From an uncultured Lachnospiraceae bacterium (lineage in GTDB: Bacteria > Bacillota > Clostridia > Lachnospirales > Lachnospiraceae), in contig CADCOL010000171.1 in assembly GCA_902803015.1 (NCBI GenBank), positions 1-6,644 of the forward strand: a DNA stretch of 6,644 nucleotides, in the 5' to 3' direction. Of this stretch, positions 1-6,199 are shown piece after piece; the stretch's first letter is position 1; every line of letters begins with the position of its first letter. Made by a program: the position numbers and the translations under genes. The notes beneath the pieces were generated by a model. The model saw nothing but the letters and a program-made list of their open reading frames with translations, did not search any database and had not been told where the DNA came from.

Positions 1-1867
1 AAATGCCTTAAAGGAACATGCCTCAAAGAGCCTTACAATTATGACACCGCATCCCGGTGAACTGGCAAGACTTACCGGACTTCATACGAAAGACATTCTT
101 GCGGATTATGAAAACATCCTTGTTAATACCGCAAAAGAATACAATGTCATTCTTGTCGGCAAGGGAAATCCCACGATTGTTACCGACGGTAAGGATATCT
201 ATTACAATTTAAGCGGCAATGATGCGATGGCAACGGCGGGAAGCGGTGACGTACTTTCCGGTATGCTCGGAGCATTTCTTTTAAACGAGAACACGCCGTT
301 TGAAGGAACGACGCTTGCGGTTTATGCACACGGACTTTCCGGTGAAGAGGCTTCCAAAGAACTCGGACACCATTCCGTCATTGCGGGAGATTTAATCAAG
401 TATCTCCATAAAGCGCTTATAATCCTGTCCATGCTTTTCCTTTGTACGACATTGTTCGGCTGTACCAAAATGAAGCAGCAGAACAATCCGACGAGAAAGG
501 AAGAACTTGACAATTTTCTTGGGAACAACAGTTTTCACGGATTGTTCCTGGCAACCTACGATATCAATCATGCACTGAACAATAAGCTGCAGTCCGACCT
601 CGGCGTTAATACTTACATTGCACTACATTATCATCCCGCGAACGAAGAGGATCTTTTTGAAGCGCTTGATTATATCGACAAAAACAATAAGAACGGGAAT
701 TACGAGTATCTGTTTTTAGGCCTGGATCCGATGCTCATGCATGTAAATGCAAAGGACCTTGCAGGGGAAATCACAAAACACGGATTTAACAAATATGCGA
801 TTTTTTTGCCTGCGTTTCCGATGAAATACTGGACATCGATGGATGTGAATCTGCGCGAAGAAACCATGCAGGCTTATATCGATTTCGTAAAGGAATTCGA
901 CGGTGTTTCAAACGTAACGGTTTATTTTTTCGGAAATGAACCGTGGCTTGTATATAATCCCGGGAACTATTTGAACGGGACATATCAGCTTACGGAGTAT
1001 GCATCCGAGAGAGTGGTTCTCTATACCATGTGCAACGCGGATTATATCGTGGATCAAAACAATATCGAAGAAGAGATGAGCAAACTGAAGAACGTAGTGG
1101 AAGGCTATATCGGTGTTGAAGCGGATCTGACGGAGAAAGAACTTGGCGGCGAAGCTTTTGTTTTCTTCGGGGACAGTATTTTCGGGCTGTACCAAAGTCC
1201 CGCATCGATTCCTGCCGTGTTTGAAACCTATACCGGCGCGGAATCCATGAATTTGGGATGCGGCGGAATGAATATGACATACCGTGACGGAGGAGACTGT
1301 TTTCGAATCCTGTTTGACGAGGTATTGAATAAGAATCACAATCATTTCGAAGGACCGGCGCTGGAACTCATTAACGAGTATTCCGCACCCGAAAATAAGG
1401 CTGATTTTGATGATGCCAAATTTATTTTCAACAATAAGGATTACGATAAATACGATAGGGTATCGGTAATTCTGGAATTCGGTTTAAACGACTATTTTAA
1501 CGGTTATTCCGTTGAGGAATTTAAGAACAATTACAAAGAAACTTTGGATCGTTTGCAGAAATTCATGAAGGATGACCATCGTTTTGCGGACATTTATCTG
1601 GTGGTTCCGGGCGCAAACGATATCGATTACATGGATTACGGTTACATGAAAAACTCCAATGTGGGCGGTACGCTGCAGGAATACTGCGAAGCAATCGTCG
1701 AACTCGGGGAGGAATACGGAATCGGTGTGATTGACCTTCGAAAAGATCCTGTTCTCAATCAGGACAATATCGCGAAATATCTTTATGCGGATGCGACTCA
1801 TTATAACGAGGCCGGAAGACTGGAAGTCGCAACGTATATGGCGAAAGAAATCGCAAAATTAAGATAA
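1..1867 (+). CDS. NAD(P)H-hydrate dehydratase C-terminal domain fused in frame to a lipoprotein-like SGNH/GDSL hydrolase (5' partial)
   Basis: The frame is open to the left edge: codons from position 2 read NALKEHASKSLTI before the ATG at 41, so the start lies off-window and that ATG is internal. Residues below count from it. Residues 1–126 are the C-terminal part of ADP/ATP-dependent NAD(P)H-hydrate dehydratase (NnrD/YjeF_C), which repairs hydrated NAD(P)H in the cytoplasm: TPHPGE at 2–7, the signature AGSGDVLSG at 66–74 with the family's catalytic Asp at 70, and the usual ending HSVIAGDLI at 111–119. With no stop there follows a hydrophobic stretch (125–140) ending in a lipobox, LFG-Cys141. 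Residues 371–608 are an SGNH hydrolase: GDS with nucleophile Ser379, Gly406, GLND (481–484), and DATH with Asp584 and His587. Residues about 164–345 look like a degenerate SGNH copy. The substrate is unknown; an extracytoplasmic esterase is expected. Domain calls are firm. Whether the join is biological, or a sequence or assembly fault, is unresolved. Confidence 0.85.
   Translation, partial: NALKEHASKSLTIMTPHPGELARLTGLHTKDILADYENILVNTAKEYNVILVGKGNPTIVTDGKDIYYNLSGNDAMATAGSGDVLSGMLGAFLLNENTPFEGTTLAVYAHGLSGEEASKELGHHSVIAGDLIKYLHKALIILSMLFLCTTLFGCTKMKQQNNPTRKEELDNFLGNNSFHGLFLATYDINHALNNKLQSDLGVNTYIALHYHPANEEDLFEALDYIDKNNKNGNYEYLFLGLDPMLMHVNAKDLAGEITKHGFNKYAIFLPAFPMKYWTSMDVNLREETMQAYIDFVKEFDGVSNVTVYFFGNEPWLVYNPGNYLNGTYQLTEYASERVVLYTMCNADYIVDQNNIEEEMSKLKNVVEGYIGVEADLTEKELGGEAFVFFGDSIFGLYQSPASIPAVFETYTGAESMNLGCGGMNMTYRDGGDCFRILFDEVLNKNHNHFEGPALELINEYSAPENKADFDDAKFIFNNKDYDKYDRVSVILEFGLNDYFNGYSVEEFKNNYKETLDRLQKFMKDDHRFADIYLVVPGANDIDYMDYGYMKNSNVGGTLQEYCEAIVELGEEYGIGVIDLRKDPVLNQDNIAKYLYADATHYNEAGRLEVATYMAKEIAKLR
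401..463 (+). other. Internal lipoprotein-type signal segment at the domain junction
   Basis: These codons encode YLHKALIILSMLFLCTTLFGC: a short basic flank (Lys and His), about 16 hydrophobic residues, then a lipobox (Leu-Phe-Gly-Cys) with the candidate lipidated Cys at 461–463. Normally this sits at the very N-terminus of a lipoprotein. Here it follows the NnrD C-terminus in the same frame. The only in-frame ATG close by is at 431; starting there would leave ten residues before the Cys and no basic n-region, and I see no good ribosome binding site for it. If the fusion is real, the NnrD part would stay in the cytoplasm and the SGNH part would be outside, held either as a signal anchor or through the lipid after cleavage. 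Confidence 0.7.
530..1075 (+). other. Putative degenerate SGNH-like domain within the first gene
   Basis: This covers residues about 164–345 of the first gene, counted from the ATG at 41. By eye its blocks run in the same order as those of the intact SGNH domain that follows. GLFLATYDI aligns with FVFFGDSI (block I), EYLFLGLDP with VILEFGLND (block III), KYAIFLPAF with DIYLVVPGA, MQAYIDFVKEF with LQEYCEAIVEL, and NADYIVD with YADATHY (block V). The nucleophile Ser, the block III Asn and the His are not conserved in this copy, so it should be catalytically inactive. This is a manual alignment of diverged sequence, hence the modest confidence. Confidence 0.45.
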
Positions 1868-1871
1868 ATAC

Positions 1872-1876
1872 AGAGG
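1872..1876 (+). promoter_or_regulatory. Ribosome binding site that sets the alr start
   Basis: AGAGG followed by TG resembles the anti-SD target AGGAGGTG and lies 8 nt before the GTG at 1885. The earlier in-frame GTG at 1876 overlaps this motif and has no SD of its own. The start at 1885 is therefore preferred over 1876; the difference is three residues. Confidence 0.65.
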
Positions 1877-1884
1877 TGAACAAA

Positions 1885-3063
1885 GTGGAACAGTATTTAA
1901 GAGTATGCGCAGGTGTGAATCTCGACAATATTGCATTTAACATGGACCAGATTGCAAAGCATCTTCCCGAAGGGGTACAGATGATGGCAGTGGTAAAATC
2001 CGACGGTTACGGCCACGGCGCATTGCCGATTGCAAAGAAGCTTGAAGGCAGAAGCGATATTTTCGGATTCGCTACGGCAACGGCGGAAGAGGCGCTGATT
2101 CTTCGCAAAGCCGGAATTACGAAGCCGATTCTGATTCTCGGTTACACCTTCCCCTACGCATATGAGGAGCTGATTGAAAACGACATTTCCCTAACCGCAT
2201 TTAAGGAAGACATGGCGGAGGAAATCTCCGAGGCGGCCGCAAAAGTGGGTAAAATCGCCAAAGTCCACATCAAGGTGGATACCGGAATGCACCGGATCGG
2301 CGTAGCGACCGACGAAGCCGGACTGATGGTTGCAAAACGCATTGTATCTACCGCAAACATCAATGTGGAAGGTATTTTCACGCATCTTGCAAATGCGGAT
2401 ATCGTGGATAAAACCGAGGCGTTAAAGCAGGTTGGCGATTTTAAGAATTTTATCAATATTCTGGAAAACAATATCGGCAAAGAAATTCCGTACAAGCATT
2501 GTTTCAATTCCGCTGCGGCAATGGAAATGGATGCTTCCGGATTCTCCTTTGTGCGTGTCGGTATCTCGATGTACGGCGTCTGGCCGTCCGATGAAATGGA
2601 CCGTGAAAATATTACGATTAAGCCGGCACTTTCCTTATTCAGCCACATCGTATACATCAAGGAACTTCCGGCAGGCGCCAGAATCAGTTACGGCGGAACC
2701 TATACGACGACACGTACGACGAAGGTTGCCACGATACCGGTCGGCTACGGCGACGGATATCCGAGAGGATTGTCCAATTGCGGATTTGTCCTGATTCACG
2801 GACGTAAGGCTCCGATTCTCGGACGTGTCTGCATGGACCAGTTTATGGCTGATGTGACCGATATTCCGGATGTGAAGGAATTTGACAAGGTAATTCTGGT
2901 AGGCCGGGACGGTGACGAATGTATCACAATCGAAGATTTGTGCCATACCTACGGCGGTTTCCCGTACGAAATGATCTGTGATATCGGAAAGCGCGTACCG
3001 AAGGAATACTATGAAAACGGTAATGTCGTTTACACCAAGGATTATCACAACGACGTTAAATAA
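1885..3063 (+). CDS. alr: Alanine racemase
   Basis: This is a PLP-dependent, fold-type III racemase that interconverts L- and D-alanine in the cytoplasm and supplies D-Ala for peptidoglycan stem peptides. From the GTG at 1885 the protein has 392 residues, normal for the family. The PLP lysine is Lys38 in AVVKSDGYGHG, the usual AVVKADAYGHG motif. TGMHRIG carries Arg137, VRVGISMYG carries the phosphate-site Arg224, and ISYGGTY carries the catalytic Tyr269 of the opposite subunit; spacing is close to that of the Geobacillus enzyme (Lys39, Arg136, Tyr265). YGDGYPRG and CMDQFMADVT are further C-terminal family motifs. A short charged tail follows the β-barrel domain. The gene starts 17 nt after the upstream stop, so it is probably co-transcribed and perhaps translationally coupled. 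A nnrD–alr arrangement is common in Clostridia. No sign of damage is seen, and a single copy would be expected to be essential or nearly so. Confidence 0.96.
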   Translation: MEQYLRVCAGVNLDNIAFNMDQIAKHLPEGVQMMAVVKSDGYGHGALPIAKKLEGRSDIFGFATATAEEALILRKAGITKPILILGYTFPYAYEELIENDISLTAFKEDMAEEISEAAAKVGKIAKVHIKVDTGMHRIGVATDEAGLMVAKRIVSTANINVEGIFTHLANADIVDKTEALKQVGDFKNFINILENNIGKEIPYKHCFNSAAAMEMDASGFSFVRVGISMYGVWPSDEMDRENITIKPALSLFSHIVYIKELPAGARISYGGTYTTTRTTKVATIPVGYGDGYPRGLSNCGFVLIHGRKAPILGRVCMDQFMADVTDIPDVKEFDKVILVGRDGDECITIEDLCHTYGGFPYEMICDIGKRVPKEYYENGNVVYTKDYHNDVK

Positions 3064-3073
3064 AAACATTGAA

Positions 3074-3092
3074 TGCGACAAACACGGTCGCA
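3074..3092 (+). other. Small hairpin in the alr–CBS gene gap
   Basis: TGCGAC (3074–3079) and GTCGCA (3087–3092) are perfect inverted repeats around a 7-nt loop. The stem is only 6 bp and is followed by AAAAGG, not a T-run, so it is not an intrinsic terminator for alr. It sits 6 nt ahead of the ribosome binding site of the next gene and could modulate mRNA processing or translation, or it may be chance. Confidence 0.3.
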
Positions 3093-3098
3093 AAAGGC

Positions 3099-3104
3099 AA
3101 GGAG
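3099..3104 (+). promoter_or_regulatory. Ribosome binding site that sets the CBS-protein start
   Basis: AAGGAG lies 10 nt before the ATG at 3115. The upstream in-frame ATG at 3073 has only A-rich sequence without a Shine-Dalgarno motif in front of it, and the 14 residues it would add are very basic and not family-like. The start at 3115 is preferred. Confidence 0.65.
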
Positions 3105-3114
3105 CAGGAAATAT

Positions 3115-4065
3115 ATGGTGGCAGGCGGTGCCATGACAATTTTAATTTTATCTGTATGCAGCGTGCTTTTCTTCATCGGCATGGTGGTTTTCATTGTGCT
3201 TTTCCTGGTTCTTAAGAAAAACACATCCGCACAGAACGTGGAAGAGGAAATCATCGACCTGGTCGAGGAGGGTTCCAAACAGGGCGTTTTGGAGAATTCC
3301 GAAGCGGAAATGATTCATAACATTTTCGAATTCGGGGATAAAATGACCAAGGACATTATGACACCGAGAAGTAATATCGCGGCAATCGATGCGGAAAGTA
3401 CCCTCGCGGAAGCGCGTGAGATGATGCTGAAACTGCCGTACAGCAGATATCCGGTCTTTATCAATGATTTAGACCATATTATCGGCGTCATCCATTTAAA
3501 GGATATCGTGCGTTATACCCAGACAGACCATGACGACGAGGAAATCATCAAGAACAACAAAAGCCTTATGCGTAAGGCGGTTTTCATTCCGGAAACCAAG
3601 GATGTGGACGATCTGTTCAAACGAATGCAGGCGGAACGCATCCAGATGGCCATTGTTCTGGACGAATACGGCCAGACTTCCGGTCTGATTGCGATGGAGG
3701 ATATTCTCGAGGAAATCGTCGGAAATATTCTGGACGAATACGATATCAACAACGAAATGATCCGTAAAATCGCCGGCGACACCTACGAAGCGGACGGCCT
3801 GGTACAGCTTGAGGACATCGACAAGGTTCTTCAAACCGAACTCGTAAACGAAGAATATGATACATTAAGCGGCTTTATTACAGACCATTTAAAGCATATT
3901 CCGACCGATGCGGATGCGGGATTCACGTTCAGTGCGTCGGGATACGATTTTACGGTAGAATCCGTTGAAAAACACGTGATTAAAAAAGCACTCATAAAAA
4001 AGACCGCGGAAGTAGAAAAAGACAAGGAATTCTTGAATGATTCCGCGAAAAATGATAATATATAA
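3115..4065 (+). CDS. Membrane-anchored CBS-pair / CorC_HlyC (hemolysin-C-like) protein without DUF21
   Basis: The 316-residue protein has one long hydrophobic segment at about 6–33 followed by KKN, which predicts a single membrane anchor with the rest in the cytoplasm. A short acidic linker region (NVEEEIIDLVEEG) typical of the CorC/TlyC family follows. A CBS pair spans about 80–208: DIMTPRSNI and YPVFINDLDHIIGVIHLKDI in the first repeat, then AIVLDEYGQTSGLIAMEDIL in the second. A CorC_HlyC transporter-associated domain spans about 215–295 (AGDTYEADGLVQLEDI, YDTLSGFI). Full-length relatives carry an N-terminal DUF21/CNNM domain of several helices, linked to Mg2+/Co2+ handling. That domain is absent here, and the upstream DNA is a complete alr, so it is not a recent truncation. 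CBS pairs usually bind adenine nucleotides. A regulatory or ion-homeostasis role is plausible, but transport by itself is not supported. The old 'hemolysin' label is not evidence for toxicity. Confidence 0.85.
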   Translation: MVAGGAMTILILSVCSVLFFIGMVVFIVLFLVLKKNTSAQNVEEEIIDLVEEGSKQGVLENSEAEMIHNIFEFGDKMTKDIMTPRSNIAAIDAESTLAEAREMMLKLPYSRYPVFINDLDHIIGVIHLKDIVRYTQTDHDDEEIIKNNKSLMRKAVFIPETKDVDDLFKRMQAERIQMAIVLDEYGQTSGLIAMEDILEEIVGNILDEYDINNEMIRKIAGDTYEADGLVQLEDIDKVLQTELVNEEYDTLSGFITDHLKHIPTDADAGFTFSASGYDFTVESVEKHVIKKALIKKTAEVEKDKEFLNDSAKNDNI

Positions 4066-4066
4066 T
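4033..4066 (+). promoter_or_regulatory. Possible sigma-A-type promoter for yebC
   Basis: A perfect TATAAT at 4061–4066 overlaps the TAA stop of the CBS gene and would give a leader of about 25 nt to the yebC start. TTGAAT at 4033–4038 is a possible −35 box, but its spacing to TATAAT is 22 nt, longer than ideal. It sits 17 nt from the overlapping, weaker TAATAT at 4056–4061. The local sequence is clearly more AT-rich than the flanking genes. This is motif matching only. Confidence 0.4.
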
Positions 4067-4098
4067 TTGTATGATTTTGTTCAAATTAGGAGGAAAGT

Positions 4099-4845
4099 AT
4101 GTCAGGACATTCAAAATTTGCGAACATTAAGCATAAAAAAGAGAAGAACGATGCGGCGAAGGGTAAGATTTTTACCATCATCGGCCGTGAAATTGCGGTT
4201 GCCGTAAAAGAAGGCGGACCGGACCCGAATAACAACTATAAGCTTGCAACCGTTATTGCAAAGGCCAAGTCAAACAACATGCCGAACGATACCATCGAAA
4301 GAGGTATCAAGAAAGCAGCCGGCGATGACGGAAGCGTTGTATACGAGCATGCAACCTACGAAGGTTACGGCCCCTGCGGTATTGCAATCATCGTGGAAAC
4401 CTTAACCGATAACAAGAACCGTACCGCGGCAAATGTCAGAAGCGCATTTACAAAGGGCAACGGAAGTATCGGAACCCAGGGCTGCGTATCCTTTATGTTT
4501 GACCGTAAAGGACAAATCATCATTGACAAGGAAGAATACGAAACCGATCCCGACGAACTGATGATGATTGCACTGGATGCAGGCGCGGAAGACTTCAGCG
4601 AAGAAGAGGACATCTACGAGATTATTACCGATCCCGACGCGCTTTTGGATGTTCAGAAGGCACTTGATGAGCAGAAGATCCCGATGGCAAGCGCGGAAGT
4701 TACCATGATTCCCCAGAATTACGTATCATTGACCGATGAGGAAAACGTAAAATGGTTAAACAGAACCCTGGATCTTCTTGATGAGGATGATGATGTTCAG
4801 AACGTTTATACCAACTGGGAAGAAGAGGACGATCTTCGTTCATAA
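4099..4845 (+). CDS. YebC/PmpR (TACO1) family protein
   Basis: The 248-residue protein starts with the family signature MSGHSKFANIKHKKEKNDAA and continues with GKIFTIIGREI, NNMPNDTIERGIKKAAG and YEGYGPCG, and has the usual three-domain length. A strong AGGAGG at 4088–4093 lies 5 nt before the ATG. Family members were long described as DNA-binding transcriptional regulators (YebC, PmpR). More recent work on bacterial YebC and mitochondrial TACO1 points to a ribosome-associated role in relieving stalling at proline-rich stretches. The sequence does not by itself decide between these. The C-terminal region is very acidic (runs such as LDEDDDVQN and EEEDDLRS), as in other clostridial members. Phe instead of Trp in SGHSK(W/F) is a known clostridial variant. 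A likely own promoter and 49 nt to the next gene suggest it may be transcribed with metY. It is a cytoplasmic, housekeeping protein; the exact function remains uncertain. Confidence 0.95.
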   Translation: MSGHSKFANIKHKKEKNDAAKGKIFTIIGREIAVAVKEGGPDPNNNYKLATVIAKAKSNNMPNDTIERGIKKAAGDDGSVVYEHATYEGYGPCGIAIIVETLTDNKNRTAANVRSAFTKGNGSIGTQGCVSFMFDRKGQIIIDKEEYETDPDELMMIALDAGAEDFSEEEDIYEIITDPDALLDVQKALDEQKIPMASAEVTMIPQNYVSLTDEENVKWLNRTLDLLDEDDDVQNVYTNWEEEDDLRS

Positions 4846-4857
4846 TTTTAAAATCTG

Positions 4858-4874
4858 ACGGCCTTTGGGGCTGT
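4858..4874 (+). other. Small hairpin in the yebC–metY gap
   Basis: ACGGCC (4858–4863) pairs with GGCTGT (4869–4874) around a 5-nt loop, with one G–U pair. There is no T-run after it; the metY ribosome binding site begins 4 nt later. It is not a convincing terminator. If it forms, it might affect translation of metY slightly; it may equally be chance. Confidence 0.3.
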
Positions 4875-4878
4875 GTAT

Positions 4879-4885
4879 AAGGAGG
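4879..4885 (+). promoter_or_regulatory. Ribosome binding site that sets the metY start
   Basis: AAGGAGG lies 9 nt before the ATG at 4895. An in-frame TTG at 4865 would include this site inside the coding region and add ten non-family residues, so it is rejected as a start. Confidence 0.8.
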
Positions 4886-4894
4886 AATAAAGTA

Positions 4895-6175
4895 ATGTCG
4901 AATTTCAAGACAGAAACCATCTGCGTACAGGGCGGATGGACACCGAAAACCGGAGAACCGAGAGTATTACCCATTTATCAGAGCACGACATTTAAGTATG
5001 ATACTTCCGATGCAATGGGCGCATTATTCGATTTGGAGGCATCCGGATATTTCTATACAAGACTTCAGAACCCGACGAACGATTTTGTTGCAAAGAAGAT
5101 TTGTGATCTGGAAGGCGGTTTTGCAGCAATGCTTACTTCTTCCGGACAGGCGGCAAACTTCTATGCGGTATTCAATATCTGCGAAGCAGGCGATCATTTG
5201 ATCATTTCTTCCGCGCTTTACGGCGGAACCTTTAACCTTCTTACCACAACCGTAAGCAAGATGGGAATCGAGACCACCGTTGTGGATCCCGAGATTTCCG
5301 AAGAGGATTTAAAGGCTGCAATCAGGCCCAACACCAAGTGTATTCTTGCGGAATCCGTTTCCAATCCTTCTCTTGCGGTACTTGATTTTGACAAGTTCGT
5401 CAAGGTGGCTCACGAAGCCGGAATTCCCGTAATTGTGGATAATACGTTCCCGACACCGATTAACTGCAGACCTTTTGAATTCGGTGTAGATATCGTTACC
5501 CATTCCACCACGAAGTACATGGACGGACATGCAACCGCAGTCGGCGGATGTATCGTGGATTCCGGTAATTTTGACTGGAGCAAATATCCCGACAAATTCC
5601 CCGGACTCTGCACTCCGGATGAATCCTATCACGGAATTACCTATACCGAAAAATTCGGAAAGGCTGCATATATTACCAAAGCAACCGCACAGCTGATGAG
5701 AGACTTGGGTTCCATCCAGTCCCCGCAGAATGCATTCTATGTAAATCTCGGTCTGGAGACCCTGCATCTTCGCATGGAACGTCATTGCGAGAATGCGCTG
5801 AAGGTTGCACAGTGGTTAAAAGCAAACGACAAGATTGCATGGGTAAATTATCCCGGTCTTGAAGGCGACAAATATTACGAAAGAGCAAAGAAGTACATGC
5901 CGAAGGGAACCTGCGGCGTTCTGACCTTTGGATTAAAGGGCGGAAGAGCGGCATCCGTAAGCTTCATGGATCATTTGAAACTGGTTGCCATCGTAACGCA
6001 TGTTGCGGATACCAGATCCTGCGTACTTCATCCGGCAAGTCATACACATCGTCAGATGACGGACGAACAGCTTCTGGAAGCAGGCGTACAGCCTGATTTA
6101 ATCCGCTTCTCGGTTGGTATAGAGAACGTGGATGATATCATTGCAGACCTTCAGCAGGCGCTGGATGCAATGTAA
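4895..6175 (+). CDS. metY: O-acetylhomoserine sulfhydrylase (O-acetylhomoserine aminocarboxypropyltransferase)
   Basis: This cytoplasmic PLP enzyme of the Cys/Met metabolism family joins O-acetylhomoserine and sulfide to give homocysteine, the direct-sulfhydrylation route to methionine. From the ATG at 4895 it has 426 residues, the usual MetY length and longer than most MetB/MetC proteins of about 380–400. It opens with the MetY-like FKTETICVQGGW and RVLPIYQSTTF. YTRLQNPT (54–61) carries the phosphate-site Tyr54 and Arg56, SSGQAA is the cofactor-ring loop, VDNTF carries Asp182, and HSTTKYMDGH carries the PLP Lys207. A C-terminal THVADTRSCVLHPASHTH and IRFSVGIENVDD complete the signature. The SSGQAA loop and the insert after VGG (SGNFDWSKYPDKFPGL) favour MetY over cystathionine γ-synthase or lyase. 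The 49-nt upstream gap has no room for a SAM riboswitch or T-box, so any sulfur control must act elsewhere. It lies between yebC and a glycosyltransferase with no metabolic link to either. Confidence 0.94.
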   Translation: MSNFKTETICVQGGWTPKTGEPRVLPIYQSTTFKYDTSDAMGALFDLEASGYFYTRLQNPTNDFVAKKICDLEGGFAAMLTSSGQAANFYAVFNICEAGDHLIISSALYGGTFNLLTTTVSKMGIETTVVDPEISEEDLKAAIRPNTKCILAESVSNPSLAVLDFDKFVKVAHEAGIPVIVDNTFPTPINCRPFEFGVDIVTHSTTKYMDGHATAVGGCIVDSGNFDWSKYPDKFPGLCTPDESYHGITYTEKFGKAAYITKATAQLMRDLGSIQSPQNAFYVNLGLETLHLRMERHCENALKVAQWLKANDKIAWVNYPGLEGDKYYERAKKYMPKGTCGVLTFGLKGGRAASVSFMDHLKLVAIVTHVADTRSCVLHPASHTHRQMTDEQLLEAGVQPDLIRFSVGIENVDDIIADLQQALDAM

Positions 6176-6199
6176 AAATAAAAAGTTACGGAGAAAACA

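Noticed and set aside
908..1345. Open frame of 145 codons on the minus strand inside the SGNH region
   Set aside because: It lies fully opposite a well-supported coding region with intact SGNH motifs, has no recognisable domain, and neighbouring minus-strand frames overlap it in the same way.
2432..2794. Open frame of 120 codons on the plus strand inside alr
   Set aside because: It is an alternative frame of alr with an arginine-rich, low-information product; the alr frame has all its catalytic residues.
3073..3114. Longer start for the CBS protein at the ATG at 3073
   Set aside because: No ribosome binding site precedes it, the added residues are highly basic and not family-like, and AAGGAG stands before the ATG at 3115.
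3064..3114. Possible rho-independent terminator after alr
   Set aside because: The hairpin at 3074–3092 has a 6-bp stem and is followed by A and G, not a run of T.
4845..4854. Perfect 10-bp palindrome ATTTTAAAAT after yebC
   Set aside because: It is short and made only of A and T, so it is expected by chance in an AT-rich gap; no link to a known operator.
5309..5785. Minus-strand frame of 158 codons opposite metY
   Set aside because: It mirrors the metY frame and shows no family motif; metY is intact across the region.
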